Below are positions 46,034-54,621 of a stretch of 64,000 bases of DNA, in pieces. Source of the DNA: Candidatus Nitrospira nitrificans. Its GTDB lineage: Bacteria > Nitrospirota > Nitrospiria > Nitrospirales > Nitrospiraceae. The position numbers and the translations under genes are program-made. The stretch lies in contig NZ_CZPZ01000033.1 in the NCBI RefSeq assembly GCF_001458775.1, forward strand, positions 1 through 64,000, written 5' to 3'. The first letter of the stretch is position 1, and each line of letters starts with the position of its first letter. Under the pieces are notes generated by a model, which worked only from the letters and a program-made list of their open reading frames with translations, searched no databases and was not told where the DNA came from.

Positions 46034-47359
46034 ATGGGTAACGGTGTCACTCAGATCAGACGGTCCGTGATGACTTTGGCGCTCCCCGTCACGCTCACCA
46101 CGCTGCTCCAACGGGCCGAAGGCATTGTCGCTGTCTTTTTGGTCGGCGGGTTGGGTGCCACATCAATCGCCGCGGTCGGTCTGGGGCAACTGCTGGCCTT
46201 CGTGGCCACGACTCTGGTCTCCGGCATTTCGGTCGGGACGAATGTGATCGTCGCCCAGTTGTGGGGAGCGCGGCGCCGACAAGACGCGGGAGAAGCGGCT
46301 CGGCACTTCTTAGGACTGTCGATCGGCGTCTCGTTCCTGTTGGCCGGCCTTGGGATAGCCGGCAATCTGCTCGTCATGCAGCAGCTCGGTGCGGAATCCG
46401 CAGTCATTGAGCTCGCCCTCCCCTATTCGACGCTTATTTTCCTCCTGATTCCCTGTACCGTCTTGATCCAAGTCCTGTCGTCCATTCTCCAAGGGACAGG
46501 GGACACAAAGACTCCCCTGTACGGTCTGATCGGTGTCAACCTCCTCCATGTCGTCCTGGCGTATCCCCTCATCTATGGACGGTGGGGAGCTCCCGCGTTG
46601 GGGCTCAAAGGGGCGGCGATTGCCGTCGGCCTCGCCGAAGCCTCAGGGATGCTCTATCTCTTGCTGCGTTGTCGCCCCATCTTGAAGGAGTCGTCCACGC
46701 TGCGCCTCGACCTCATACGATCGATCTGGGACATTGGCGCGTCGGTCTCCGGTGAACGGATCGTTCAACAAGCCGGCATTTTCATCTATACCAAACTTGT
46801 CCTCCTCTACGGCACTGTCGCCTATGCCGCGCATCAAGTCGGGTTGTCGATCGAATCCTTTTCTTTCCTGCCTGGCTATGGACTTGCCATTGCCGCCGCC
46901 ACCATGGTGGGCCAAAGTATCGGAGCCGGCAAGTACACCAGAGCGAAACTCGAAAACTGGGAAGCCAATCGGCTGGCCATTGTGATCATGGCCGGCATGG
47001 GTGTGCTGTTTTTCTTCTTCCCCTACACGTTGCTTCGTGCATTTACAACCGATGAAGCGGTGATCGAGCTTGGAACGACATTTTTGAAGATTGTCGCCTT
47101 GTTGCAAGTGCCGCTCGCCCTCACCATGGTTTTGGCCGGGTCGCTGCGGGGCGCCGGCGACACACGCTTTATCATGGGCGCCACGATGATCGGTATGTGG
47201 GGTGTCCGTGTGCCCTTGGCGCTGATCGCGGCGCTCTGGCTCCGCCAGTCCGTCTCATTCATCTGGGCGGCGATGATCGCGGACTGGACGGTGCGAATGG
47301 GGTTGTTGATCTGGCGATATCAGTCCGAACGGTGGCGGCAGATTCAGGTCATCCGGTGA
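46034..47359 (+). CDS. MATE-family efflux transporter
   Basis: A 441-residue membrane protein with twelve predicted helices in two repeats: PVTLTTLLQRAEGIVAVFLV and the matching VSGERIVQQAGIFIYTKLVL. It has the motifs GLGQLLAFVATTLVSGISVG and GLAIAAATMVGQSIGAGK. MATE proteins export cationic drugs or metabolites using Na+ or H+. Substrate unknown. The last 16 bases overlap the 3' end of the convergent SulP-carbonic anhydrase gene. Confidence 0.93.
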   Translation: MGNGVTQIRRSVMTLALPVTLTTLLQRAEGIVAVFLVGGLGATSIAAVGLGQLLAFVATTLVSGISVGTNVIVAQLWGARRRQDAGEAARHFLGLSIGVSFLLAGLGIAGNLLVMQQLGAESAVIELALPYSTLIFLLIPCTVLIQVLSSILQGTGDTKTPLYGLIGVNLLHVVLAYPLIYGRWGAPALGLKGAAIAVGLAEASGMLYLLLRCRPILKESSTLRLDLIRSIWDIGASVSGERIVQQAGIFIYTKLVLLYGTVAYAAHQVGLSIESFSFLPGYGLAIAAATMVGQSIGAGKYTRAKLENWEANRLAIVIMAGMGVLFFFFPYTLLRAFTTDEAVIELGTTFLKIVALLQVPLALTMVLAGSLRGAGDTRFIMGATMIGMWGVRVPLALIAALWLRQSVSFIWAAMIADWTVRMGLLIWRYQSERWRQIQVIR

Positions 47360-49635
47360 GAGGCGGGATGCGATCGCGCAGTCTTCGGCAACGCTATCTC
47401 GTCCAATCCCTCTTCTGCCAAAAATTCGATGTCTCCCGTCGTCACGTCGTACATCGCACCGACAATCGCGATGCGTCGTTCTCGAACCAAGCAGTCAAGC
47501 GTCCGACTGTGGTTGCGCATCTCTTTGACCACCCGCAGAACATTGTCTTTGGCCACGGCATTCACGATTTCCAACATCGCAGGCGAGGATGGTTCACCCA
47601 TCTGTTCAGCGAGACCTTCTGTAGAGCGCTGAATTGCGCTGACGATGGAATCGAGGTGTTGACACCCTGTTGCTTCGGCAGCGGTCTGGCGCGAGGAGAA
47701 GAATTTGACCGCAGCGGACACTGCGCCGCATCTGGTATGTCCGATGACGACAATGAGTTTGGCCCCAGCCACGGCACAGCCGTATTCGGCGCTAGCCAGC
47801 ACTTTTCGACTCGTGATGTTTCCAGCGATCCGGATGCTGAAAATGTCGCCCATGCCGAGATCGAAGATCGACTCGACCGGTGTCCGAGAATCGATGCAGC
47901 TGAGCGCCACGGCCAACGGATGTTGCCTGTCCGCCGTGGCACGAACTTGGCGATTGAAGTCTCTGGTGAGACGCCGCCCTCTGCGTACCCGTTCGTTGCC
48001 GTCTTTGAGAATTTGCAGAACTTGATGCGGCGTGATGGCGTCTTGTAATTCCCTGGTCGAATAATCGACATACTGGATCTCATCCTCAAAGTCGTACTCG
48101 TCCCGAAATCCCACCAGGCTGACCTCGACGCCATGGGCCGGCCCGGTTTGTTCCTTGAAGTCTCGAATCAAGTCCAGAACGTCCGGATCGATATAATCCG
48201 TGTTCCGCGCGTCAAGCAGGACATGGCCGTTGCGAGGCACCTCATTCAGCACTGTAGAAAGGGCGGCGCGATTCAAGAAACTCACTTGATTGGCCAGCTC
48301 GATATGGACCACGTCTCCGCCGAGATGCCTTTCCACGAAGCGATGCACCGGACGGCGCATGTTGCTGTTGAGGATGAAGCCGATGGCCACAACCATGCCG
48401 ATCGCGATCCCGATCAAGAGATCCGTGAAGACAATGGCCGTCACGGTCGCCGCGAAGGGGATGAATTGGTAGCGACCCTCGTTCCACATCTGCTTGACGA
48501 CCGCCGGGCTGGCCAGTTTGATGCCGGTCATCAATAAGATCGCCGCGAGTGACGACAAAGGTATGACGTTGAGCCAGGTCGGTATGAGCGGAACACTGAT
48601 CAACAGCAACGTGCCATGCACGATCGTGGCGAGCTTCGTTTTCCCGCCAGCATTGACGTTGACGGAGCTGCGGATGATCACCGACGTGACCGGCAGCCCG
48701 CCGACCAATCCACTGGCCACGTTTCCCACTCCCTGCGCCACCAACTCTCGACTCGGCGGTGAAGTCCGCTGTTGCGGGTCGAGCCGGTCGACGGCTTGGA
48801 GGTTCAGCAAGGTTTCCAAGGAGGCCACGATGGCAATCGTCAACCCGGCTGTATAAACAGCCGGGTTGGTCCATTGCGTATAGTCCGGCAGAGGAAGCAA
48901 TCCCAATAATTCACCCATGTTGTCCGCCACCGGCACCTGGACAAGGTGACTTGATCGAATGAGCCAGGGATCGCCGAGTTGCTCGAACCAGAAGCTCATA
49001 CCGACTCCGAACAGCACCACGGCCAGCGGAGCGGGGAATATCGATTCTTTGAGGGGCTTCCATCTGCTCCAGAGAACAAGCAGGGCAATGGAGGCTAAAC
49101 CGATGACCGACGCGCCAGGCTGAAAGGCATCGAATATTTTGATGAGTTCAGAAAACGTCGTTTCGAGGTCCGGTTGGGAAAAGGCCATTTCTCCTTCGGG
49201 GTCGGGATCATGTCCCACGACGTGAGGGATTTGCTTCAGGATCAAAATGACTCCAATGGCGGCCAGCAATCCCTTGATCACACTGGAGGGGAAAAAGGCC
49301 GCGATAAAGCCCGCCTTGGCCAGCCCAAGGCTGATCTGAATCAATCCGGCGAGGATCACCGCGAGCAAGAAGACCGAGAACGAGCCGAGAGACAGTATTT
49401 GAGCGGCAACGATCGTGGTCAACCCGGCCGCCGGGCCGCTGACGCTTAGCTGAGATCCGCTGAGCAGTCCCACCACGATGCCGCCGATAATTCCGGCCAA
49501 CAGCCCGGACACTAACGGTGCATCGGAAGCAAGCGCAATCCCCAGGCACAGAGGCAGCGCGACAAGGAAGACAACAAGACCTGATTTGATATCAGCCAGT
49601 AGGTTGCCGGCAGACATAGCGGCCATTGTATGCAA
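47344..49635 (-). CDS. SulP bicarbonate/anion transporter fused to beta-carbonic anhydrase
   Basis: A 763-residue fusion. Residues 10-425 form the SulP transporter core (GLLAGIIGGIVVGLLSGSQL, SGPAAGLTTIV, GLVGGLPVTSVIIRSSVNVN). A STAS-like segment lies at about 430-530 (VLLDARNTDYIDPDVLDLIR). Residues 540-763 form a beta-carbonic anhydrase with zinc ligands Cys580, His633 and Cys636 and the Asp582/Arg584 dyad in SCIDSRTP and GHTRCGA. Linking CO2/HCO3 interconversion to transport would deliver inorganic carbon directly. This layout is known in several phyla. The start may be M7 (MSAGNLLADIKSG). Confidence 0.95.
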   Translation of the reverse strand: MHTMAAMSAGNLLADIKSGLVVFLVALPLCLGIALASDAPLVSGLLAGIIGGIVVGLLSGSQLSVSGPAAGLTTIVAAQILSLGSFSVFLLAVILAGLIQISLGLAKAGFIAAFFPSSVIKGLLAAIGVILILKQIPHVVGHDPDPEGEMAFSQPDLETTFSELIKIFDAFQPGASVIGLASIALLVLWSRWKPLKESIFPAPLAVVLFGVGMSFWFEQLGDPWLIRSSHLVQVPVADNMGELLGLLPLPDYTQWTNPAVYTAGLTIAIVASLETLLNLQAVDRLDPQQRTSPPSRELVAQGVGNVASGLVGGLPVTSVIIRSSVNVNAGGKTKLATIVHGTLLLISVPLIPTWLNVIPLSSLAAILLMTGIKLASPAVVKQMWNEGRYQFIPFAATVTAIVFTDLLIGIAIGMVVAIGFILNSNMRRPVHRFVERHLGGDVVHIELANQVSFLNRAALSTVLNEVPRNGHVLLDARNTDYIDPDVLDLIRDFKEQTGPAHGVEVSLVGFRDEYDFEDEIQYVDYSTRELQDAITPHQVLQILKDGNERVRRGRRLTRDFNRQVRATADRQHPLAVALSCIDSRTPVESIFDLGMGDIFSIRIAGNITSRKVLASAEYGCAVAGAKLIVVIGHTRCGAVSAAVKFFSSRQTAAEATGCQHLDSIVSAIQRSTEGLAEQMGEPSSPAMLEIVNAVAKDNVLRVVKEMRNHSRTLDCLVRERRIAIVGAMYDVTTGDIEFLAEEGLDEIALPKTARSHPASHRMT

Positions 49636-49746
49636 TGCCCCGAACCCACACGATCCGGGAATTTCCTAGCAGAGGTCGATTCAGACGGACGTGATCAATA
49701 GCGCGCCGGAGTATGTGAGGGTGCGAATGCTGTGGAACATGTGTCA

Positions 49747-50094
49747 TCAAGTCATTCGCTGATCCGACCAAGCATAGGCTGCGCCAAAACAGAGACCGGC
49801 CACCGCCGCCTGGATGAAGGCCTCCTCCGCATGGACGGCGATAGACCACCAGACAATGGCTGCTATCAGACCCGACACTCCTCCCAGAAGAACCTTGCCC
49901 CCTGCAAGTTTCAGCCAATCGGTCAAAAGCACCCATGACGTCATGTACACGACTCCGGCTGCAGCCGATGCCCAGAGATGCATGAGGTCGTGCTGAAAGA
50001 ACCAGACTTGAATCGCTCCCGCGATCGCGCCAAGAATGACCCCCATGATCGCTCTTTTTACCAGTATTGAATAGTGAAACGTGGTGTCGGCCAA
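49747..50094 (-). CDS. small membrane protein, unknown
   Basis: 115 residues with four predicted membrane helices (AIMGVILGAIAGAIQVWFFQ; LWASAAAGVVYMTSWVLLTD; KVLLGGVSGLIAAIVWWSIA; FIQAAVAGLCFGAAYAW). No family recognised. It lies 110 bases upstream of the SulP-carbonic anhydrase gene on the same strand order, so a role beside the transporter is possible but unsupported. A good start and consistent hydrophobic pattern support a real gene. Confidence 0.7.
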   Translation of the reverse strand: MADTTFHYSILVKRAIMGVILGAIAGAIQVWFFQHDLMHLWASAAAGVVYMTSWVLLTDWLKLAGGKVLLGGVSGLIAAIVWWSIAVHAEEAFIQAAVAGLCFGAAYAWSDQRMT

Positions 50095-50188
50095 TTCATC
50101 CTCCCACTAGAAGGTAAAGATCCGCGCTTCAGCGCAAAATGCCATTACCGACATCTCTAAGCGCAATGGCGCGACCCACCGTCCTCAT

Positions 50189-51541
50189 TCAGCTCACAAC
50201 GTTAGGTGGGCAAGTGGTTTGCCTTGTGTCACGGCCCGGCCCTTTCGTGATTTCAATCCGCGCGACACCTTTGACATTGGCGCAGAGATCACCCAGTCCC
50301 GGCGTGACCAGGCGGAACGGGCCGCCCTTCGTGTCCGGCAAGGACGCTCCGTCCAGTTCGTAGACAAGCACCCCATGCTCTCTCGCCTGCTGAAGCGTGA
50401 GACAGGCGGAATAGGTTCCATCCGAGGCGTGAAAGGCGACATGGTCTGCCTCGATCGCCAAAGCCGGAACATCGAGCAGCCCCTTCAACCGAATCCCCCG
50501 TCCCTTCATGCCGGGCATGACCGTGGCGATATCGAGTTGATGCTCTTCCGGCAACGACGCGATGGCCCTGCGGTCGAATGACACCGGCTGAACGACGGCG
50601 CCTTCGATCCGGATTCGGCCGTGGCCGGTCTGTTCCTTCTCCGTGATCGTCTTGATCATCGCCGTCAAGGCTTCATTCACCGGTGTCGGAATGCCGAACT
50701 CGCGCCCTTTCCTGACGATGAAGCCGTTCAGGTAGTCGATTTCCGTCCGCCGCCCGGCCTTCCAATCGTCATACATCGAAGTGTGAATGTCCCGAATCTC
50801 CTGCGTCGCTTTCACGACTCGCTCCGGCATATCCAACGGCAAGGGCACCTTCATCGCAGCCGAGATGGCCGCGCATTCTCCGACAATCTGTCGGATCACA
50901 CCCGTCATCTCCGGATGATCGAGCGCTTTGGCCACACGATCATCGATGAGCACCGTGATCGGATTGAAGACGCAGTTCCAACACATCTTTTCCCATTTGC
51001 TGCGGCGAAGATCTTTGGAGAGATGGCAAGGAATGTCCGCTGTGACAAACAGGTCACGGATGGCGAGAAGCCGTTCGCTCTCATGGCCCATCAATTCACC
51101 GATGGCGACAGCGCCCTTCTTGTAATGGTCGATCACCCCGGGCTCGGCGATTTTGGAATAGATATAGGCGACGCCGCCCACGACGCAATCACGACTGAGT
51201 CGAGCGATGAGCCGGTCTTCGGTATCGATCCCGTTCTGCAACGTCAGAATCACGGTCTTCTTGGTGAGGATGGGTTCGATCTGGTTCATGACTTCATCAA
51301 GGTCGTAGGCTTTTACAGCCAGAACAATGAGGTCCGGTTTCGGGAGTCCGTGAGCTTCGGATGCAACCGGCGGTCGGACGGTGAACGAACCACCGGCACT
51401 ACGAATTGTCAGGCCATTCTGTCTGACTGCCTCACACGTCTTCGGCCTGAGAAGAAAAGAGACATCGGGATTATTCTTCGCCAGGTGTGCCCCGAAAAAC
51501 CCGCCGACCGACCCAGCGCCCACGAATAAAATGTGTTTCAT
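50189..51541 (-). CDS. PanE-like ketopantoate reductase fused to a sulfite-oxidase-like domain lacking the Mo-ligand Cys
   Basis: A 450-residue protein. Residues 1-315 match 2-dehydropantoate 2-reductase: NADP-binding GAGSVGGFFGAHLA at 8-21, LAVKAYDLDEVM, LQNGIDTEDRL, and the C-terminal helical domain with KWEKMCWNCVFNPITVLID and SMYDDWKAGRRTEIDYLNG. Residues 325-440 resemble a sulfite-oxidase fold: RLKGLLDVPA, HVAFHASDGTYSACLTLQQA, LVYELDGASLPDTKGGPFRL, and CANVKGVARIEI. The position of the molybdenum Cys reads IATVMPG, so this domain should not hold the usual cofactor and may bind something else or be structural. Reductase activity on ketopantoate is probable but could have drifted. Confidence 0.85.
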   Translation of the reverse strand: MKHILFVGAGSVGGFFGAHLAKNNPDVSFLLRPKTCEAVRQNGLTIRSAGGSFTVRPPVASEAHGLPKPDLIVLAVKAYDLDEVMNQIEPILTKKTVILTLQNGIDTEDRLIARLSRDCVVGGVAYIYSKIAEPGVIDHYKKGAVAIGELMGHESERLLAIRDLFVTADIPCHLSKDLRRSKWEKMCWNCVFNPITVLIDDRVAKALDHPEMTGVIRQIVGECAAISAAMKVPLPLDMPERVVKATQEIRDIHTSMYDDWKAGRRTEIDYLNGFIVRKGREFGIPTPVNEALTAMIKTITEKEQTGHGRIRIEGAVVQPVSFDRRAIASLPEEHQLDIATVMPGMKGRGIRLKGLLDVPALAIEADHVAFHASDGTYSACLTLQQAREHGVLVYELDGASLPDTKGGPFRLVTPGLGDLCANVKGVARIEITKGPGRDTRQTTCPPNVVS

Positions 51542-51631
51542 CGCTCATCCCCGTTCAGTTGCTTGCCAAGCGGCCGTACTATAGCATGCACCTCCACAGA
51601 GACACAGTAGCGTACTTGCGCATCGATACCT

Positions 51632-52378
51632 ATGGCTCGTGGATCCGATCTCGGACTCGTGAAAGAAAAGATGGTTGCCGCTGAGGCAATCACCGTCCTC
51701 ACCGGCGCCGGCATCTCGGCCGACAGCGGAGTGCCGACGTTTCGCGGCGCGGACGGCTTGTGGAAGAACTTTCGCGCGGAGGAGCTTGCGACGCCCGACG
51801 CCTTCGAGCGGGATCCGGGTCTCGTGTGGGAGTGGTACAACTGGCGGCGCGAGCTGATCGCCACAAAACAGCCGAACGATGCGCACAAAGCCATCGCCGA
51901 ACTGGAGCGCCGCTGTCCGGACTTTTGGCTGATGACTCAGAATGTGGACGGGCTGCATCGAGACGCCGGCTCACGGAAGCTCTCGGAGATTCACGGCAAC
52001 ATCTGGATGGTGCGGTGCACCGGATGCGGCCGGGTCGAAGAGAATCGTGAGGTTCCCATCCAGATCCTGCCGATGTGCACGGTCTGTCACTGTCTCCTGC
52101 GACCCCATATCGTCTGGTTCGGAGAATCCTTATCTCCTGATGATCTCGCCCACTGCTCCAGAGCGCTCAAACACTGCGACGTCTTGCTTGTCATCGGCAC
52201 ATCCGGTGTCGTCTATCCGGCCGCAGGGTTTGCATCCGTCGCCAAAGAGGCCGGCGCATTCGTCGCCGAAATCAACCTCGACCCCACCCCGCAGTCGACG
52301 CTGGTCGACATCTCATTGCAAGGCCGGGCAAAAGATCTCGTACCCTTACTTTTCGAATTGCTCCAGAAGCGGGATTAA
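51632..52378 (+). CDS. cobB: Sir2-family NAD-dependent deacylase
   Basis: A 248-residue sirtuin: GAGISADSGVPTFRG at 25-39, TQNVDGLH at 102-109, catalytic His121 in EIHGNIW, a zinc site Cys129-x-x-Cys132 and Cys149-x-x-Cys152, and GTSGVVYPAAGF. Tyr69-x-x-Arg72 (WYNWR) is the class III signature that in CobB and Sirt5 accepts succinyl- or malonyl-lysine, so desuccinylase/deacetylase activity is expected. Its last 33 bases overlap the convergent HAD gene. Confidence 0.94.
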   Translation: MARGSDLGLVKEKMVAAEAITVLTGAGISADSGVPTFRGADGLWKNFRAEELATPDAFERDPGLVWEWYNWRRELIATKQPNDAHKAIAELERRCPDFWLMTQNVDGLHRDAGSRKLSEIHGNIWMVRCTGCGRVEENREVPIQILPMCTVCHCLLRPHIVWFGESLSPDDLAHCSRALKHCDVLLVIGTSGVVYPAAGFASVAKEAGAFVAEINLDPTPQSTLVDISLQGRAKDLVPLLFELLQKRD

Positions 52379-53071
52379 CTCCTCCAAGCTCTGGATGGTC
52401 CGAACGCTTAGGCCCTCCTGCTTTCCGTCACGGTCCAAGAGAACGGTGTGAAGGCCGGCTTTTCTCGAACCTTCCACGTCGTCTCGCAGACTATCGCCGA
52501 TATGCAGGGCCTCCTCCGGATCGACGGCATGCTTCTCCAACGCGAGATGAAAAATCCGGGGAGCCGGTTTCGCGGCTTGGGCCAAACTCGAGATGGTGAC
52601 GGTATCGAATGCCTCGGCGATCCCGAGCCCGCGCAGCACGGCAAATAGACGAGAATCGAAATTCGAGATGATACCGAGCTCCAGATCCAGTTCTTTGAGC
52701 CGAGTCAGGGTCGAAGCGGTTTCAGGAAACAAGCGCCAGGATCGATGGTCCTCAAACACGCCAAATACGTGGTCGAAGAACTCGTCGAATCGCTCGAACA
52801 TGCCCACGCGATAAAAGACGTGATGCACGATATCGAACCACCACAGCCGTTCATTCTGTTTGAGTCGAGTCGGCTCGGTTACGGAAAAAACCGGCGGTGG
52901 CGCTTCACGGAAGGCTCGACCGAACGCATGCTTGATCGCGAGCGACGAGTCAGGTTTCTGTGGAAAGCCGAATTCAACGGCATGTCGAAGGTAGATTTCA
53001 GCGACCGATCCGTGCACGTGAAAGAGGGTATCGGCTGCGTCGAAAAACACAACTCGTATCGACGAACTCAT
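52346..53071 (-). CDS. HAD-superfamily (subfamily IA) hydrolase-like protein
   Basis: A 241-residue protein. Motif I reads FFDAADTLF: the nucleophile Asp11 is present but the residue two further is Ala rather than the usual Asp of phosphatases, as in HDHD3/dehalogenase-like members. Motif II SNFDSR, motif III Lys in AKPAPRIFHLAL, motif IV IGDSLRDDVEGSRKAG. The helical cap is at about 20-115. Because the acid/base Asp is missing, phosphatase activity is doubtful; substrate unknown. The 3' end overlaps the sirtuin by 33 bases. Confidence 0.9.
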   Translation of the reverse strand: MSSSIRVVFFDAADTLFHVHGSVAEIYLRHAVEFGFPQKPDSSLAIKHAFGRAFREAPPPVFSVTEPTRLKQNERLWWFDIVHHVFYRVGMFERFDEFFDHVFGVFEDHRSWRLFPETASTLTRLKELDLELGIISNFDSRLFAVLRGLGIAEAFDTVTISSLAQAAKPAPRIFHLALEKHAVDPEEALHIGDSLRDDVEGSRKAGLHTVLLDRDGKQEGLSVRTIQSLEELIPLLEQFEK

Positions 53072-53153
53072 GATGGGTTCACCGTGATCTCATTTCGTAA
53101 TTCGGTCGCGTACCGAAATGCATCGCAAATCCGATCACCTATCGGCGGTTTTC

Positions 53154-53182
53154 TTGACAAAGCATACCCCCCTTGTTAGCTT
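53154..53182 (+). promoter_or_regulatory. possible sigma-70 promoter for the receiver protein
   Basis: Perfect TTGACA at 53154-53159, 17-base spacer, TAGCTT at 53177-53182. Transcription would start about 25 bases before the ATG at 53214. Confidence 0.4.
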
Positions 53183-53213
53183 CGAAGAAACTAAAAAGTG
53201 GGGAGAATTTTTC

Positions 53214-54359
53214 ATGGCTTCGCCGATCTTTGTCGTGGACAGCAGCCCGGCGGTGAGACGGATGGTGGAACAGATCTCAACCCCTGAAGGGTTTGAGGTC
53301 CTTGGGTTTCAGGATGGACCAGCCGCCCTCGAGGCTGCTCGGCGAAGCTCGCCGTCACTGATCATCGCGGACTATCATCTCGACAACATGACGTTTTCAG
53401 GGTTTTGCAAGGAGATCAACAAGCTGGACAATCTGACGGAAACCTATCTCATTTCGTTGGTGAATCCGGCCGACCACCCGGACGAAAATCACCTTCGCGC
53501 GTTGGGCGTCAAAGCCTTTCTGAAGAAACCGTTTCAATCCGACGATTTGCTTGGCGTCCTGAAGTCTCTTCAACAGGAGCCCGCCGGCACCTCGAACGGC
53601 AAGGGCTTGAAGCGGCGCGTTTGGCCGCCGACTTCGGCTTCCACCGATTTCGATGATGAGGCGATCGATCATCTCTCGGATGGCGACGGCCAGGAGGAGC
53701 CTATGATCCAGTCCGGCAGCCCATCGAGTGCATCACCGGCATCATCTGCCGCCTCTACGGCTCCGGAAGATGCCATGAAGAGCCTCTTCGACCAACTCTT
53801 CCAATCGATGATCAAACGAAGCGAGCTGAGCCTTGCCGAGCTACTCCCTCGCGTGATCGAGGAGAAACTGGGAACCCATGTCCGACCGATCGTTCAGAAG
53901 GAGTTGCATGCGCAGCTGGGCAGCATTCTTTCTCAGGAATATCTCACCACGATCATTCACCCTCTGGTGTCACAGGCATTGCCCGCTCTCATCAAAAAGG
54001 AGCTCGAGGCCGGCGAGCCCATCATCCGGCGAGCCCTGTCCGATGTGGCCAGCGCTTCTCTCGGCGAGAGCGTCGATCGGCTGGTCACGGCTCAGGTCGA
54101 ATCCGGAGTCCGGCAATACTTACCCGTTGTCGTGCGGGAACAGGTGGGAACGGTCGATCAGCTGGTCAAAGATGAGATTCAACGTGCTGTGCAGAAGCAG
54201 GCCCCGCTCCTGGCAGACGACATGGTGAGAACCGCAGTTGGACAAACCGTGGAACAGGCCGTTCAGAGAATCGTGCCTGATATTGCCGAGCAGCACATCA
54301 AAGCCGAACTCAAACGCCTGATCGAGACCGAAGAAGCGTCGCACTCCTCTACGATCTAA
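53214..54359 (+). CDS. receiver-domain protein with long helical C-terminal tail
   Basis: 381 residues from MASPIFVVDSSPA, with a GGGGAGA site upstream. A longer frame from 53118 is unlikely. The receiver domain is at 1-118, with Asp9, phosphoacceptor Asp53 in IADYHLDNM and Lys in LKKPF. Only one Asp replaces the usual acidic pair (VVDSS), which may weaken Mg binding. A Ser/Pro-rich linker is at 130-190. Residues 195-380 consist of helices rich in Leu, Val, Glu and Arg (ELSLAELLPRVIEEKLGTHV, SQALPALIKKELEAGEPIIR, VGQTVEQAVQRIVPDIAEQH) with a roughly 35-residue periodicity. No DNA-binding or enzyme domain. Probably a scaffold or polar organiser in the style of PopZ-like helical assemblies, which is inference. 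Confidence 0.82.
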   Translation: MASPIFVVDSSPAVRRMVEQISTPEGFEVLGFQDGPAALEAARRSSPSLIIADYHLDNMTFSGFCKEINKLDNLTETYLISLVNPADHPDENHLRALGVKAFLKKPFQSDDLLGVLKSLQQEPAGTSNGKGLKRRVWPPTSASTDFDDEAIDHLSDGDGQEEPMIQSGSPSSASPASSAASTAPEDAMKSLFDQLFQSMIKRSELSLAELLPRVIEEKLGTHVRPIVQKELHAQLGSILSQEYLTTIIHPLVSQALPALIKKELEAGEPIIRRALSDVASASLGESVDRLVTAQVESGVRQYLPVVVREQVGTVDQLVKDEIQRAVQKQAPLLADDMVRTAVGQTVEQAVQRIVPDIAEQHIKAELKRLIETEEASHSSTI

Positions 54360-54469
54360 CTTTTCTTGCCCCGTTTCCCTCGCCGAGCCTTGGCCAGGGC
54401 CTTCACCCGCTTGACATTCTTCTGGTGTTTCTTTCGTGTCTTCCGATCCTTCTCGCGACCTCGTGCCAT
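54356..54469 (-). CDS. small, strongly basic protein (37 residues)
   Basis: From the ATG at 54467-54469 with GGAGG close upstream, it reads MARGREKDRKTRKKHQKNVK and ends RRGKRGKKS. About half the residues are Lys or Arg. Too short for a firm family; the charge suggests binding to RNA or the ribosome. The last bases overlap the receiver-protein stop. Divergent from valS. Confidence 0.65.
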   Translation of the reverse strand: MARGREKDRKTRKKHQKNVKRVKALAKARRGKRGKKS

Positions 54470-54621
54470 GATCCTCCTACTGGAAAGTGTGTGATGCGCT
54501 CTTTTGTGGCCGATTGTATAGCACATGCCTCGCCAGGTCACAAGCTGAGAGCACATCCATTTTCCGCATCGTTATAGACATGCTAAGATGCGCGTCTCTG
54601 TTCCGAAAGGACCTTGCAGCA

